Source of the DNA: Herbiconiux daphne
GTDB taxonomy: Bacteria; Actinomycetota; Actinomycetes; Actinomycetales; Microbacteriaceae
NCBI RefSeq assembly: GCF_024979295.1
Contig: NZ_JANLCJ010000003.1
Coordinates: 434,001 to 498,000 of the forward strand
Length of the DNA: 64,000 bases
Direction of reading: 5' to 3'
The notes beneath the pieces were generated by a model. That model was not told where the DNA came from. It saw only the letters and a list, made by a program, of their open reading frames with translations, and did no database searches. Shown here piece by piece: positions 41,495 through 49,867 of this stretch. Made by a program: the position numbers and the translations under genes. Position 1 is the first letter of the stretch. Each line of letters opens with the position of its first letter.

Positions 41495-42656
41495 GACGAG
41501 GTTCCTCACGGGTAGAGCGCCAGGTGCCCCCGGCGATGTAGTTGACCATGACGTTCAGGGTGGCGACGACGGGAACGGCGAAGAACGCCCCGGCGATGCC
41601 GGCCACCATCGATCCGCCGGCCACGGCCAGCACGACGGCCAGCGGATGCACCTTCACGGCCGTTCCCATCACCAGCGGCTGCAGGATGTGGCCTTCGATC
41701 TGCTGCACGAGCAGCACGATGCCGAGCATGATGAGGGCGATGACGGGGCCGTTGTAGACGAGCGCGATGAACACGGCCACCGCGCCCGTGACCACGGCGC
41801 CGATGATCGGGATGAACGAGCCCAGGAACACCAGCACCGCGATGGGGATGGCGAGCGGCACCTGCAGGATGGCCGCGCCGACGCCGATGCCGATCGCGTC
41901 GATCGACGCGACGAGGATCTGCACCTTCACGAACGACTGGAGGGTGGCCCAGCCGGTCTTGCCCGCGCCATCCGTGGCCGCCCGCGCCCGGCGGGGGAAG
42001 AGCCGCACGAGCCAGGCCCAGATGCGGGCCCCGTCGATGAGGATGAAGAGCGTGGTGAACAGGGTGAGCAGCACGCCGGTGAGCACGTGCCCCACGCTCG
42101 AGCCCACCGCGGCGGCGCCGGAGATGAGCGCCGCGCTGTCTTGCTGCACGGCCGTCCAGATGTCGGAGACGTAGTTGTTGAAGTCGGTCTCCGACACCTG
42201 CAGCGGCGAGTCGGCGAGGAAGGTCTTGAGGTCGCTGTACGACGTCATCGTCTGCTGCCGCAGGTCGTCGAAGCCCGACGTGACCTGCGTCACGACGAGG
42301 AAGATGAGGCCGGCGACCACCACGATGGTGCCGAGCTCGGCCGTGGCGATGGCCGCCCACTTCGGCCAGCGGTGGCGCACCAGGAAGTTCTTGAACGGCA
42401 CCAGCAGCGCCGAGAGCACCACGGCCAGCAGGATCGGGATGATCAACAGCCGCAGCTGGATGATGAGGAATACCAGTACGCCCAGCACGCCGAGCACCAC
42501 CAGAAGGCGCCACGACCAGGCCGCCGCGACGCGCATGCCGGCGGCGACCGACTCGTCGGCCGACCGGCCGGAACCCCGCCCGCGCAGGTCGTCGGGAGCC
42601 AGCACGGTCTTGCGGCGCTTCAATCCGCGCCTGGGCGTCGGCTCCGAGTCTGACAT
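41484..42656 (-). CDS. AI-2E family transporter (PerM/TqsA-like permease)
   Basis: 390 residues with about eight membrane helices. Family features are the N-terminal pair LLIIPILLAVVLSALLVPF, the central soluble region, and the C-terminal FIPIIGAVVTGAV and QQIEGHILQPLVMG motifs. Members export small molecules or Na+; the autoinducer-2 link holds only for TqsA. ATG 42656. Its end overlaps ilvA, so the two are likely one transcript. Confidence 0.92.
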   Translation of the reverse strand: MSDSEPTPRRGLKRRKTVLAPDDLRGRGSGRSADESVAAGMRVAAAWSWRLLVVLGVLGVLVFLIIQLRLLIIPILLAVVLSALLVPFKNFLVRHRWPKWAAIATAELGTIVVVAGLIFLVVTQVTSGFDDLRQQTMTSYSDLKTFLADSPLQVSETDFNNYVSDIWTAVQQDSAALISGAAAVGSSVGHVLTGVLLTLFTTLFILIDGARIWAWLVRLFPRRARAATDGAGKTGWATLQSFVKVQILVASIDAIGIGVGAAILQVPLAIPIAVLVFLGSFIPIIGAVVTGAVAVFIALVYNGPVIALIMLGIVLLVQQIEGHILQPLVMGTAVKVHPLAVVLAVAGGSMVAGIAGAFFAVPVVATLNVMVNYIAGGTWRSTREEPRLEV

Positions 42657-42699
42657 GAGCCAAGTCTAGGAGCGCTTGTATGCGCCCGCCCGCATGTGC

Positions 42700-43785
42700 C
42701 TAAGACTCCCAGCCCTTCGCCGTCACCGGAGCCGGATCGAACTCGATGTGCAGCCGCTCGTCGGGCGTCGGCACGAAGCCGGCCGGGTGCTGCACCGAGA
42801 TGACGGTGCCGTCGTCGAGTGCCACGGCGGTGCGGCGGTAGGAGCCCAGAAAGCTCGTGGAGACGACCTCGACCGGCACCCCCTGGGCGGCGAAGCGGAT
42901 ATCTTCGGGCCGCACGAACACGATGACGTCGCCGTCGGGCGTGGCGGGGTCGATGAGCGGCAGCCGCACGCCGCAGAGCTCGGCGGAACCCGAGCTCGCC
43001 ACCGCGCGCAGCCGGTTGCTGAGGCCCACGAACTCGGCCACGAACGGCGTCTTCGCCCGCGAGTAGAGCTCTTCGGGCGACCCGATCTGCTCGATGTTGC
43101 CGGCGCGCATCACGGCCACCCGGTCGGCGACCGCGAGGGCCTCCTCCTGGTCGTGGGTGACGAAGAGCGTGGTGATGCCGAAGTCCTGCTGGATGCGCCG
43201 GATCTCGTCGCGCAGCTGCACCCGCACCCGGGCGTCGAGCGCCGAGAGCGGTTCGTCGAGCAAGAGCACGCGCGGCTCGGTGACGAGCGCGCGGGCGAGG
43301 GCCACCCGCTGCTGCTGCCCGCCGGAGAGCTCGTGGGCGTAGCGCCCGCCGAACCCGCCGAGGCCCACCATCTCGAGGGCGTCACCCGCACGCAGCCGGC
43401 GCTCGTCGCCCGCGACCTTGCGCATCCGGAGCCCGAATTCGACGTTGGCGAGCACGGTCATGTGCGGAAAGAGCGAGTACGACTGAAAGACCATGCCGAT
43501 GTCGCGGCGCCGTGCGGGCAGGCCCGAGACGTCTTTGTCGTCGATGAGCACGGTGCCGCTCGTGGCGCCTTCGAGTCCGGCGAGCACTCGCAGGGCGGTG
43601 GTCTTGCCGCATCCGCTCGGGCCGAGCAGGGCCACGAACTCCCCCGGCTCGATCACGAGGTCGATGCCGTCGAGACCCCGGATGCCGCCGGCGAACTCCT
43701 TGACGATGGAGCGCAGTTCGACGCGGGAGCCCGGCTGCCGCGCCTCGGCGGGCGCTTCTGGGTCGCGCGTGATCGAGAGGGTCAT
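42700..43785 (-). CDS. ABC importer ATP-binding protein (Fe3+/polyamine/phosphonate type)
   Basis: 361-residue ATPase of the second importer. Walker A LLGPSGCGKTTALR, signature LSGGQQQRVALARA, Walker B VLLLDEPLSALD and H-loop FVTHDQEEAL are clear; a C-terminal TOBE-type regulatory domain follows (VFVRPEDIRFAAQ). ATG 43785 overlaps the stop of the upstream permease (ATGA). The subfamily serves iron, thiamine, polyamines or 2-aminoethylphosphonate; the substrate is not decidable here. Confidence 0.94.
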   Translation of the reverse strand: MTLSITRDPEAPAEARQPGSRVELRSIVKEFAGGIRGLDGIDLVIEPGEFVALLGPSGCGKTTALRVLAGLEGATSGTVLIDDKDVSGLPARRRDIGMVFQSYSLFPHMTVLANVEFGLRMRKVAGDERRLRAGDALEMVGLGGFGGRYAHELSGGQQQRVALARALVTEPRVLLLDEPLSALDARVRVQLRDEIRRIQQDFGITTLFVTHDQEEALAVADRVAVMRAGNIEQIGSPEELYSRAKTPFVAEFVGLSNRLRAVASSGSAELCGVRLPLIDPATPDGDVIVFVRPEDIRFAAQGVPVEVVSTSFLGSYRRTAVALDDGTVISVQHPAGFVPTPDERLHIEFDPAPVTAKGWES

Positions 43786-44690
43786 GCGGTGGCCTTCTTC
43801 CGTGACGGTTTCGAGGTGCGGGGTGCCCCGCCGATGCGCCCGATGGCGATGAGCAGCACGAAGGCGAAGACGAGCGCGAGCAGGGCGAAGATGATGGCGA
43901 TGAACGGGTCGGCCTTGCTCACGACCACGAGTGCGGTCTGCAGGTTCACCCGGTTGAGCAGCGCCGCGATGGTGTATTCGCCGAGCACCACGGCGACCGA
44001 GATGAACGAGGCGGCGAGCAGCCCGCGACGGATGTTGGGCACCACCACCCGGAACAGGATGGTGAGCCAGCCGGCGCCGAGCGAGCGCGCCGCCTCGCTC
44101 AGGGTGACCACGTCGACGGCGACCAGGTTGGTCTGGATCGACCGGTAGGCATACGGCAGCACGATCACCCCGTAGGCGAACGCGAGCGTCCACACGCCGC
44201 TGCCGAACATGCGGGCGACCACCGAGTAGACGGGGGCGAGGCCCACGACCAGCACGATCGCGGGGATCGTGATCGGCAGCAGGCAGACGAACTCGAGCAC
44301 CCGCTGCAGCTGCGGGAACCGGATGCGCACGAGCACCATGGTGGGAACGAGCAGCACGAGCATCACCACGACCGTGACGACCGCGAGCAGCAGCGAGTTG
44401 CCGAGGCCGGTGAAGATCGGCTTGTTCTCGGCCGCGCTCAGGCCGCCGGTGAAGACTGCGATCCAGCGGCTGACGTCGTAGCCGCCGCCGAGGCCCTTGC
44501 GCAGGGTGAACTCGACCATCGCGGCGATCGGCACGAGGAACAGCAGGCCCAGGATGCCGACGATGATCCAGCGGGTGCGGCGGCTGGGGCCGGGGTGCAC
44601 GTCGTCGATGGGTCGGGTGGGGCGGGCGGTGTCGGTGCGGGCGGTGTGCGTGCCGGCGGTGTCGGTGCGGGCGGTCTCGGTGCGGGTCAT
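43782..44690 (-). CDS. ABC importer permease 2
   Basis: 302-residue permease with six helices and the EAA-like loop LSEAARSLGAGWLTILFRVV. The first 25 residues are an unusual Thr/Ala/Arg-rich repeat (TETARTDTAGTHTARTD), encoded by tandem 15-bp-like DNA repeats. ATG 44690 overlaps the stop of permease 1 (ATGA), and its own stop overlaps the ATPase start, so all three are coupled. Confidence 0.92.
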   Translation of the reverse strand: MTRTETARTDTAGTHTARTDTARPTRPIDDVHPGPSRRTRWIIVGILGLLFLVPIAAMVEFTLRKGLGGGYDVSRWIAVFTGGLSAAENKPIFTGLGNSLLLAVVTVVVMLVLLVPTMVLVRIRFPQLQRVLEFVCLLPITIPAIVLVVGLAPVYSVVARMFGSGVWTLAFAYGVIVLPYAYRSIQTNLVAVDVVTLSEAARSLGAGWLTILFRVVVPNIRRGLLAASFISVAVVLGEYTIAALLNRVNLQTALVVVSKADPFIAIIFALLALVFAFVLLIAIGRIGGAPRTSKPSRKKATA

Positions 44691-45625
44691 CGCTGCCACC
44701 TCGCCGCGCGGCGCATCAGGAGCGAGTAGAGCGACATCACGACGATCATCACCACGATCATGCCGAGGGCGAGCGAGCCGGCGAGGTTCTGCTGGCCGAG
44801 CACGGTCTCGCTCGTGAGGGCGCCGCGAATCTGCAGCGGCACGATCTGCGAACCCTGGCTGGTGAGCGCGGCCGCGGTGGCGAACGACGAGAACGCGTTG
44901 GCGAACAGCAGCAGCAGGCAGCCGAAGAACGACGGCAGCAGCACGGGCACGCCGACGTGCCGCCAATAGCTGAGGGTGCCGCCGCCGAGCATCGCGGTCG
45001 CCTCGGCCCACTGCGGTTTCAGGCTCTCGAGCGCGGGCGAGAACGTGATGATCATGAGCGGCACCTGAAAGTAGATGTAGGGCAGGATGAGCCCCGGGGT
45101 GTCGTAGAGCCAGACGCCGTCGGCGAAGATGTCGATGCCGAAGGTGTTCTTGAGGAACACGGTGATCATGCCCTGGATGCCGATGGTCGCGACGAACGCG
45201 AACGCGAGCATGACACCGCCGAACTGGGCCAGCACACCGCTCGCGGCATCCACCACCGACCGCAGCGCACCGGTGGGCTTCGCGCCGATCAGGGCGTAGC
45301 AGAACACCGCTCCGACGAGGGCTCCGATCACCGCGGTGAGGGCCGAGAGCCAGAGCGAGTTGCCGAACGTGGTGAGAACGACCGGGTTGCCGAGGGCGGC
45401 GAGGTACGAGAGCGTGAACGCCCCGTCGCCGTCGAAGAAGCCCGTCACCAGGGCGATGACGGTCGGCAGGCCGAGGAAGAGCACGATGTAGGCGGTGAAC
45501 GGCACGAGGCCGAGCACGCTGCCGCTCGCGAGGGTTCTCAGACGTTGCGTGGCGGCGCCCCGGGGGAGGTCGTCTCTCCCCCGGGGCGCCACTGGAGCGA
45601 CCGGGGAGGTGATCGTGTCAGTCAT
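44687..45625 (-). CDS. ABC importer permease 1
   Basis: 312-residue permease with six helices (for example VLGLVPFTAYIVLFLGLPTV). The cytoplasmic loop KPQWAEATAMLGGGTLSYWRH is the ATPase contact. ATG 45625 is 19 nt after the solute-binding protein stop. The two permeases form the heterodimeric channel. Confidence 0.93.
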   Translation of the reverse strand: MTDTITSPVAPVAPRGRDDLPRGAATQRLRTLASGSVLGLVPFTAYIVLFLGLPTVIALVTGFFDGDGAFTLSYLAALGNPVVLTTFGNSLWLSALTAVIGALVGAVFCYALIGAKPTGALRSVVDAASGVLAQFGGVMLAFAFVATIGIQGMITVFLKNTFGIDIFADGVWLYDTPGLILPYIYFQVPLMIITFSPALESLKPQWAEATAMLGGGTLSYWRHVGVPVLLPSFFGCLLLLFANAFSSFATAAALTSQGSQIVPLQIRGALTSETVLGQQNLAGSLALGMIVVMIVVMSLYSLLMRRAARWQR

Positions 45626-45644
45626 CGGTCGTCATGGAGGGTGG

Positions 45645-46784
45645 TTACTGAACCGCTGCGGCCCAGTTGATGCCGAGCAGCGCGGAGGCGGCTTCGGCCT
45701 GGTCGGCGTCGGGAACGACGGTGTCGCCGTCGACGGCCGGGAGGGCCGAGAACAGCTCGTCGTCGATCGTGCCGGCCGCGGCCATCGCGTCGGCGCGCAC
45801 CGGGCGGGCGCCGCCGGCGAGCCAGAGGTTCTGGGCGTCGTCGCTGTAGAGGAACTCCTGCCACAGGCGGGCGGCCGCGGGGTGCGGCGCGCTCACGTTG
45901 ATGGCCTGGTTGTAGTAGCCGGCGTAGCCGTCACCGGGAAGGATGGTGACCTCCCAGTTGCGCTGGCCCTCGAGGTCTTTGCCGTAGCCGACGTTGAGGT
46001 AGTCCCAGTCGAAGACGACGGGGGTCTCGCCCGACGCGATGGTGGCGGGGGTCGGGTCGATCTTCACGAAGTTGCCGGCCTTGTTGAGCTCGGAGAAGAA
46101 GTCGATGCCGGGCTGGAAGTCGTCGACCGATCCGCCGTTCTGCACCGCAGCCATGCCGACCGCGGCGAAGGCCGCTCCGGCCTGCGTCGGGTCGCCGTTG
46201 ATGGCGACCTTGCCTTTGAAGTCGGCGCCGAGCAGGTCGTCGAGGCTCGTGGGCTCGGGAACCGCGTCGGGGTCGTAGCCGATGGCCATGTAGCCGCCGT
46301 AGTCGCCGACCCAGAGGCCGGACTGCTCTTTGAGCGCATCCGGGATGTCGTCCCACGTCGCCACCTGGTAGGGCGCGAACTGGTCGGTGTTGGCGAGCGC
46401 GACCGCGGCGCCGACGTCGAACACGTCGGGAGCGGTGTCCTGCGCCTCGAGGTTCTGAGCGGCCTGGATCTCCTCGGCGCTCGAGGCGTCGGGGGTGGCC
46501 TCGTTGATGGTGATCTCGGGGTACTTCTCGGCGAAGGCGTCGAGGACGGCGCCGTAGTTGGCCCAGTCGCGCGGCAGGGCGATGACGTTGAGCGCCCCTT
46601 CGGCCTTCGCCGCGTCTTCGAGGCCCGACAGGCCGCCGAACGCGTCGAGGTTGGTGGCGGTGGCCGCGTCGGCCCCGCTGTCGGTGCCGCCCGACGCCGA
46701 GGCGTCGCTCGAGCAGCCGGTGAGGCCGAGGGCGAGGGCAGCGGCGACGGCGATGCCGGCGGTCGCGATGCGCTTCGTGAACAA
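45645..46784 (-). CDS. Solute-binding lipoprotein of the second ABC importer (family 1)
   Basis: 379 residues. Lipoprotein signal with lipobox GLTGC (Cys near residue 24), then a Ser/Asp/Ala-rich linker and a two-lobe binding protein (VIALPRDWANYGAVLDAF, LWVGDYGGYMAIGYD, INVSAPHPAAARLW). The pattern is that of iron(III), polyamine or aminoethylphosphonate binding proteins. TTG 46784 has GGAGGA 6 nt upstream. First gene of the four-gene operon, divergent from ycaQ. Confidence 0.93.
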   Translation of the reverse strand: MFTKRIATAGIAVAAALALGLTGCSSDASASGGTDSGADAATATNLDAFGGLSGLEDAAKAEGALNVIALPRDWANYGAVLDAFAEKYPEITINEATPDASSAEEIQAAQNLEAQDTAPDVFDVGAAVALANTDQFAPYQVATWDDIPDALKEQSGLWVGDYGGYMAIGYDPDAVPEPTSLDDLLGADFKGKVAINGDPTQAGAAFAAVGMAAVQNGGSVDDFQPGIDFFSELNKAGNFVKIDPTPATIASGETPVVFDWDYLNVGYGKDLEGQRNWEVTILPGDGYAGYYNQAINVSAPHPAAARLWQEFLYSDDAQNLWLAGGARPVRADAMAAAGTIDDELFSALPAVDGDTVVPDADQAEAASALLGINWAAAVQ

Positions 46785-46986
46785 GATGGGTCCTCCAGTG
46801 TGTGAGCCTCGGGCCGCCCGCGCTGTGTCACGGGCTGTTCTCCGCCGGGAAGGCTGACCTCAGCAGAGTAGGTTCGTCAGACGGCGGGTCAGGGTCGGCG
46901 CTGTGAACCGCGGATGAACGACGGATGACGCCGCCGAACGCGTCGGTCGCCCCCGTTGTCGGCACCGCTCGATAGGGTCGTTACCG

Positions 46987-48192
46987 ATGGTCGAGACGAT
47001 TTCACCCGCGCTGGCGCGGCGCGTCGCCCTGGCGGCCCAGGGCTTCGGGCAGCGACCCTCCGCCCGCGCGGCCGCGGAGCCGGGAACCCGCCAGTTCACG
47101 CTGCTGCTGAAGCGACTGGGGCTGCTGCAGATCGATTCGGTGAACGTCTACGAGCGCAGCCACTACCAGCCGGTGTTCGCCCGGCTCGGCGGCTACGACA
47201 AGGCCCTGCTCGACCGGCTCACCTACGGCAAGAACGTCACCGAATACTGGGCGCACGAGGCATCCTTCATCCCGGTCGAGACACTGCCGCTGATGAACTG
47301 GCGCAAGGGCGACTATCGCGACTACTACGCGAGCCACCCCGATTCGTGGGGGGCGTCGAACCCCGAGACCCTGGCCTGGCTGCTCGCCGAGCTGGCCGAG
47401 AAGGGCCCGTTGCGGGCGAGCGACATCGAGCACGAGTCGAACCGGCGGCAGGGGCCGTGGTGGGGCTGGTCCGACGTGAAGCGCGGGCTCGAGACGCTGT
47501 TCCGGCAGGGAGACGTGGTGTCGGCGGGGCGCATGCGCTTCGAGCGCGCCTACGCACTGCCCGAGCAGGTGCTGCCGGCGTCGGTGCTCGACGCCGAGGT
47601 GGCGCGGGGCGACGCGATGATGCAGCTCATGTCGATCTCGGCCCGCGCGCTCGGCGTCGGCACGCTGAGCGACCTCGCCGACTACTTCCGCCTCAAGAAC
47701 GTCGACGCCCTGCCCGCCATCGAGAACCTGGTCGACACCGGCGAGCTCGTGCCGGTGACCGTGCCGGGCTGGAAGAAGAACGCCTGGCTGCACCGCGACG
47801 CCCGGCTGCCGCGGCGGCTCGAGGCGGCGGCGCTCCTGTCGCCGTTCGACCCGGTGGTGTGGGAGCGGGCCCGGGCGCTGCGGCTGTTCGACTTTCACTA
47901 CCGCATCGAGATCTACACGCCGCAGCCGAAGCGGGTCTACGGCTACTACGTGCTCCCCGTGCTCATCGACGACCGCATCCCGGCCCGGCTCGACCTCAAG
48001 AGCGACCGCCAGTCCGGGGTGCTGCGGGTGCAGGCCGCGTGGGCCGAACCGGGCCTCGTCGCCGACGACATCCCGCGCATCGCCCAGCTCGTGCGCGACG
48101 CCGCCGCCTGGCAGGGCCTGCCGGGCGACATCCTCGTCGCCGACCGCGGCACCCTCGCCACCCCGCTGCGCGCCGAGCTCGCCCGCGGCTAG
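46987..48192 (+). CDS. YcaQ-like winged-helix DNA glycosylase (HTH_42 family)
   Basis: 401 residues. The HTH_42/YcaQ family unhooks interstrand DNA crosslinks in characterised members (E. coli YcaQ, Streptomyces AlkZ). The catalytic QxD motif appears as LLQIDSVNVYERSHY near residue 45. Other family blocks are EYWAHEASFIP, RPLLEA-type RRLEAAALLSPFDPVVW and YRIEIYTP. ATG 46987. Solitary gene. Confidence 0.87.
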   Translation: MVETISPALARRVALAAQGFGQRPSARAAAEPGTRQFTLLLKRLGLLQIDSVNVYERSHYQPVFARLGGYDKALLDRLTYGKNVTEYWAHEASFIPVETLPLMNWRKGDYRDYYASHPDSWGASNPETLAWLLAELAEKGPLRASDIEHESNRRQGPWWGWSDVKRGLETLFRQGDVVSAGRMRFERAYALPEQVLPASVLDAEVARGDAMMQLMSISARALGVGTLSDLADYFRLKNVDALPAIENLVDTGELVPVTVPGWKKNAWLHRDARLPRRLEAAALLSPFDPVVWERARALRLFDFHYRIEIYTPQPKRVYGYYVLPVLIDDRIPARLDLKSDRQSGVLRVQAAWAEPGLVADDIPRIAQLVRDAAAWQGLPGDILVADRGTLATPLRAELARG

Positions 48193-48228
48193 CGCGCGCC
48201 AACCCACCTCCGCCGCGCCACCACACCA

Positions 48229-48293
48229 CCGCCGAGAAGTCACTTTTCGGTGCCCGGCGGGGGCTTTTGCACCGAGAAGTGACTTCTCGGCGG
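48229..48293. terminator. Intergenic stem-loop between convergent ycaQ-like gene and htpX
   Basis: Arms CCGCCGAGAAGTCACTTTTCGG / CCGAGAAGTGACTTCTCGGCGG pair over 25 nt with one mismatch around a G-rich loop. Third member of the CGAGAAGTCACTT family; terminates both convergent genes. Confidence 0.78.
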
Positions 48294-48355
48294 AGATGGT
48301 GGGGCACGGCAGCGCGCGCAACGGGTCCACGGGATGGTGGGGCCGAGGCGGAGGG

Positions 48356-49228
48356 CTAGAAGGCGCCGCCCATGTCGTGCAGCCGGGCCACACGGTCGGG
48401 GATGGGCGGGTGGGTCGAGAACAGCTTGTCGATGATGCCGGGCTTGTTGGGGTCGGCGATCCACATGTGCGACATCGACGACGACTGGCGCTGGAGCGGC
48501 CGGCCGTAGGCGGCGAGCTTCTCGAGCGCCGAGGCCAGCGCATCGGGGTGCCTCGTGGTGAGCGCGCCGGTGGCGTCGGCGAGGTACTCGCGCTGGCGCG
48601 AGACCGCGAGCTGCACGACGGTCGCGACGAGCGGCGCGATGAGGATGGCGACCAGCCCGAACACCATCACGATCGGGTTGCCGTTGTTGTTGTTGCGGCC
48701 GAAGAACGCCATGCGCAAGAACATGTCGGCGATGAAACCCACCGCCACGACCAGGCCGAACACGATCATCGACACCCGGATGTCGTAGTTGCGCACGTGG
48801 CCGATCTCGTGCGCCATGACGCCCTCGAGCTCGGCGTCGTCCATGATGTCGAGCAGCCCCGTGGTGGCTGCCACGATGGCGTGCTGCGGGTCGCGGCCCG
48901 TGGCGAACGCGTTCGGCGCCGGGTCGTTGATGATGTAGACCTTCGGCATCGGCGTGCCCGTGGTGATCGAGAGGTTCTCGACCACGCGCCACAGCCGCGG
49001 GTTGTCGCGCTTCTGGATCTCGCGAGCGCCGCTCATCGCGAGCGCCTGCCCCGAGGCCGCGAAGTACTGGATGAGGGCGTAGCCGAGCGACACGACCACC
49101 GTGATGATGACGATCGAGAGGTTGCCGTAGATGTAGCTGGCCAGCCAGCCGAGCCCGCCGATGATCAGCAGGAACAGCACGATGATGACGACGGTGTTGC
49201 GCTTATTCTTCGCTATCGCGGAATACAT
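48356..49228 (-). CDS. htpX: HtpX-like M48 membrane metalloprotease
   Basis: 290 residues with two N-terminal membrane helices, the zinc-protease motif MAHEIGHVRNYD, a third hydrophobic hairpin (MVFGLVAILIAPLVATVV) and the third zinc ligand in SRQREYLADATG. HtpX degrades misfolded membrane proteins. ATG 49228 lies 13 nt after lemA; the lemA-htpX pair is recurrent in bacteria. Confidence 0.94.
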   Translation of the reverse strand: MYSAIAKNKRNTVVIIVLFLLIIGGLGWLASYIYGNLSIVIITVVVSLGYALIQYFAASGQALAMSGAREIQKRDNPRLWRVVENLSITTGTPMPKVYIINDPAPNAFATGRDPQHAIVAATTGLLDIMDDAELEGVMAHEIGHVRNYDIRVSMIVFGLVVAVGFIADMFLRMAFFGRNNNNGNPIVMVFGLVAILIAPLVATVVQLAVSRQREYLADATGALTTRHPDALASALEKLAAYGRPLQRQSSSMSHMWIADPNKPGIIDKLFSTHPPIPDRVARLHDMGGAF

Positions 49229-49240
49229 GAACCCGCTGGG

Positions 49241-49807
49241 CTAGAACTGCACGCGCGGCGGCTCGGCGATCGCCGCGACATCCGACACCTCGAAGAACTC
49301 GCGCTCGGTGAAGCCGAGCCGGCGGGCGAAGAGGGTGTTCGGAAAGACCTTGATCTTGGTGTTCAGCTCGCGAACGCCGCCGTTGTAGAACCGCCGCGAG
49401 GCCTGCACCTTGTCTTCGGTGTCGACGATCTCGGCCTGCAGCTGCAGGAAGTTCTGGCTGGCCTGCAACTGCGGATAGGCCTCGGCCACCGCGAAGATGC
49501 TCTTCAGCGCCTGCTGCATGTGGTTCTCGGCCACGGATGCCTCGGCGGGGCCCTGCGCCGACAGCGTCTCTGCGCGAGCCTTCGTGACGTTCTCGAACAC
49601 GGCCTTCTCATGCGCCGCGTAGCCCTTCACACTCTCGATGAGGTTGGGCAGCAGATCGGCTCGGCGCTTGAGCTGAACGGTGATGTCGCTCCAGGCCTCG
49701 TCGACACGCACGTTCAGCGTGACCAGCGAGTTGTAGGTCGCCCAGAGGTAGATGCCGATGATCGCAACGATCACGACGACGATGATTACCGGGATCAGCC
49801 ATTCCAT
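49241..49807 (-). CDS. lemA: LemA family protein
   Basis: 188 residues: one N-terminal helix (LIPVIIVVVIVAIIGIYLWA) and a long helical domain with YNSLVTLNVRVDEAWSDI, LLPNLIESVKGYA and FNTKIKVFPNTLFA-type VRELNTKIKVFPNTLFA. LemA proteins pair with HtpX proteases, and a chaperone-like or scaffolding role is proposed. ATG 49807. Confidence 0.95.
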   Translation of the reverse strand: MEWLIPVIIVVVIVAIIGIYLWATYNSLVTLNVRVDEAWSDITVQLKRRADLLPNLIESVKGYAAHEKAVFENVTKARAETLSAQGPAEASVAENHMQQALKSIFAVAEAYPQLQASQNFLQLQAEIVDTEDKVQASRRFYNGGVRELNTKIKVFPNTLFARRLGFTEREFFEVSDVAAIAEPPRVQF

Positions 49808-49867
49808 GGCACAACTATAACGATCGGGGAGCCCGTGCTCAGCGGGATTGAGGCGTCCTCACAGCAT

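Noticed and set aside
39548..41515. Long plus-strand open frames such as 39548-41515, 48296-51253 and 779-1786
   Set aside because: They lie opposite clearly identified genes, are rich in Arg/Asp/Gly/His, and have no recognisable domains. Antisense frames stay open in this high-GC codon usage.
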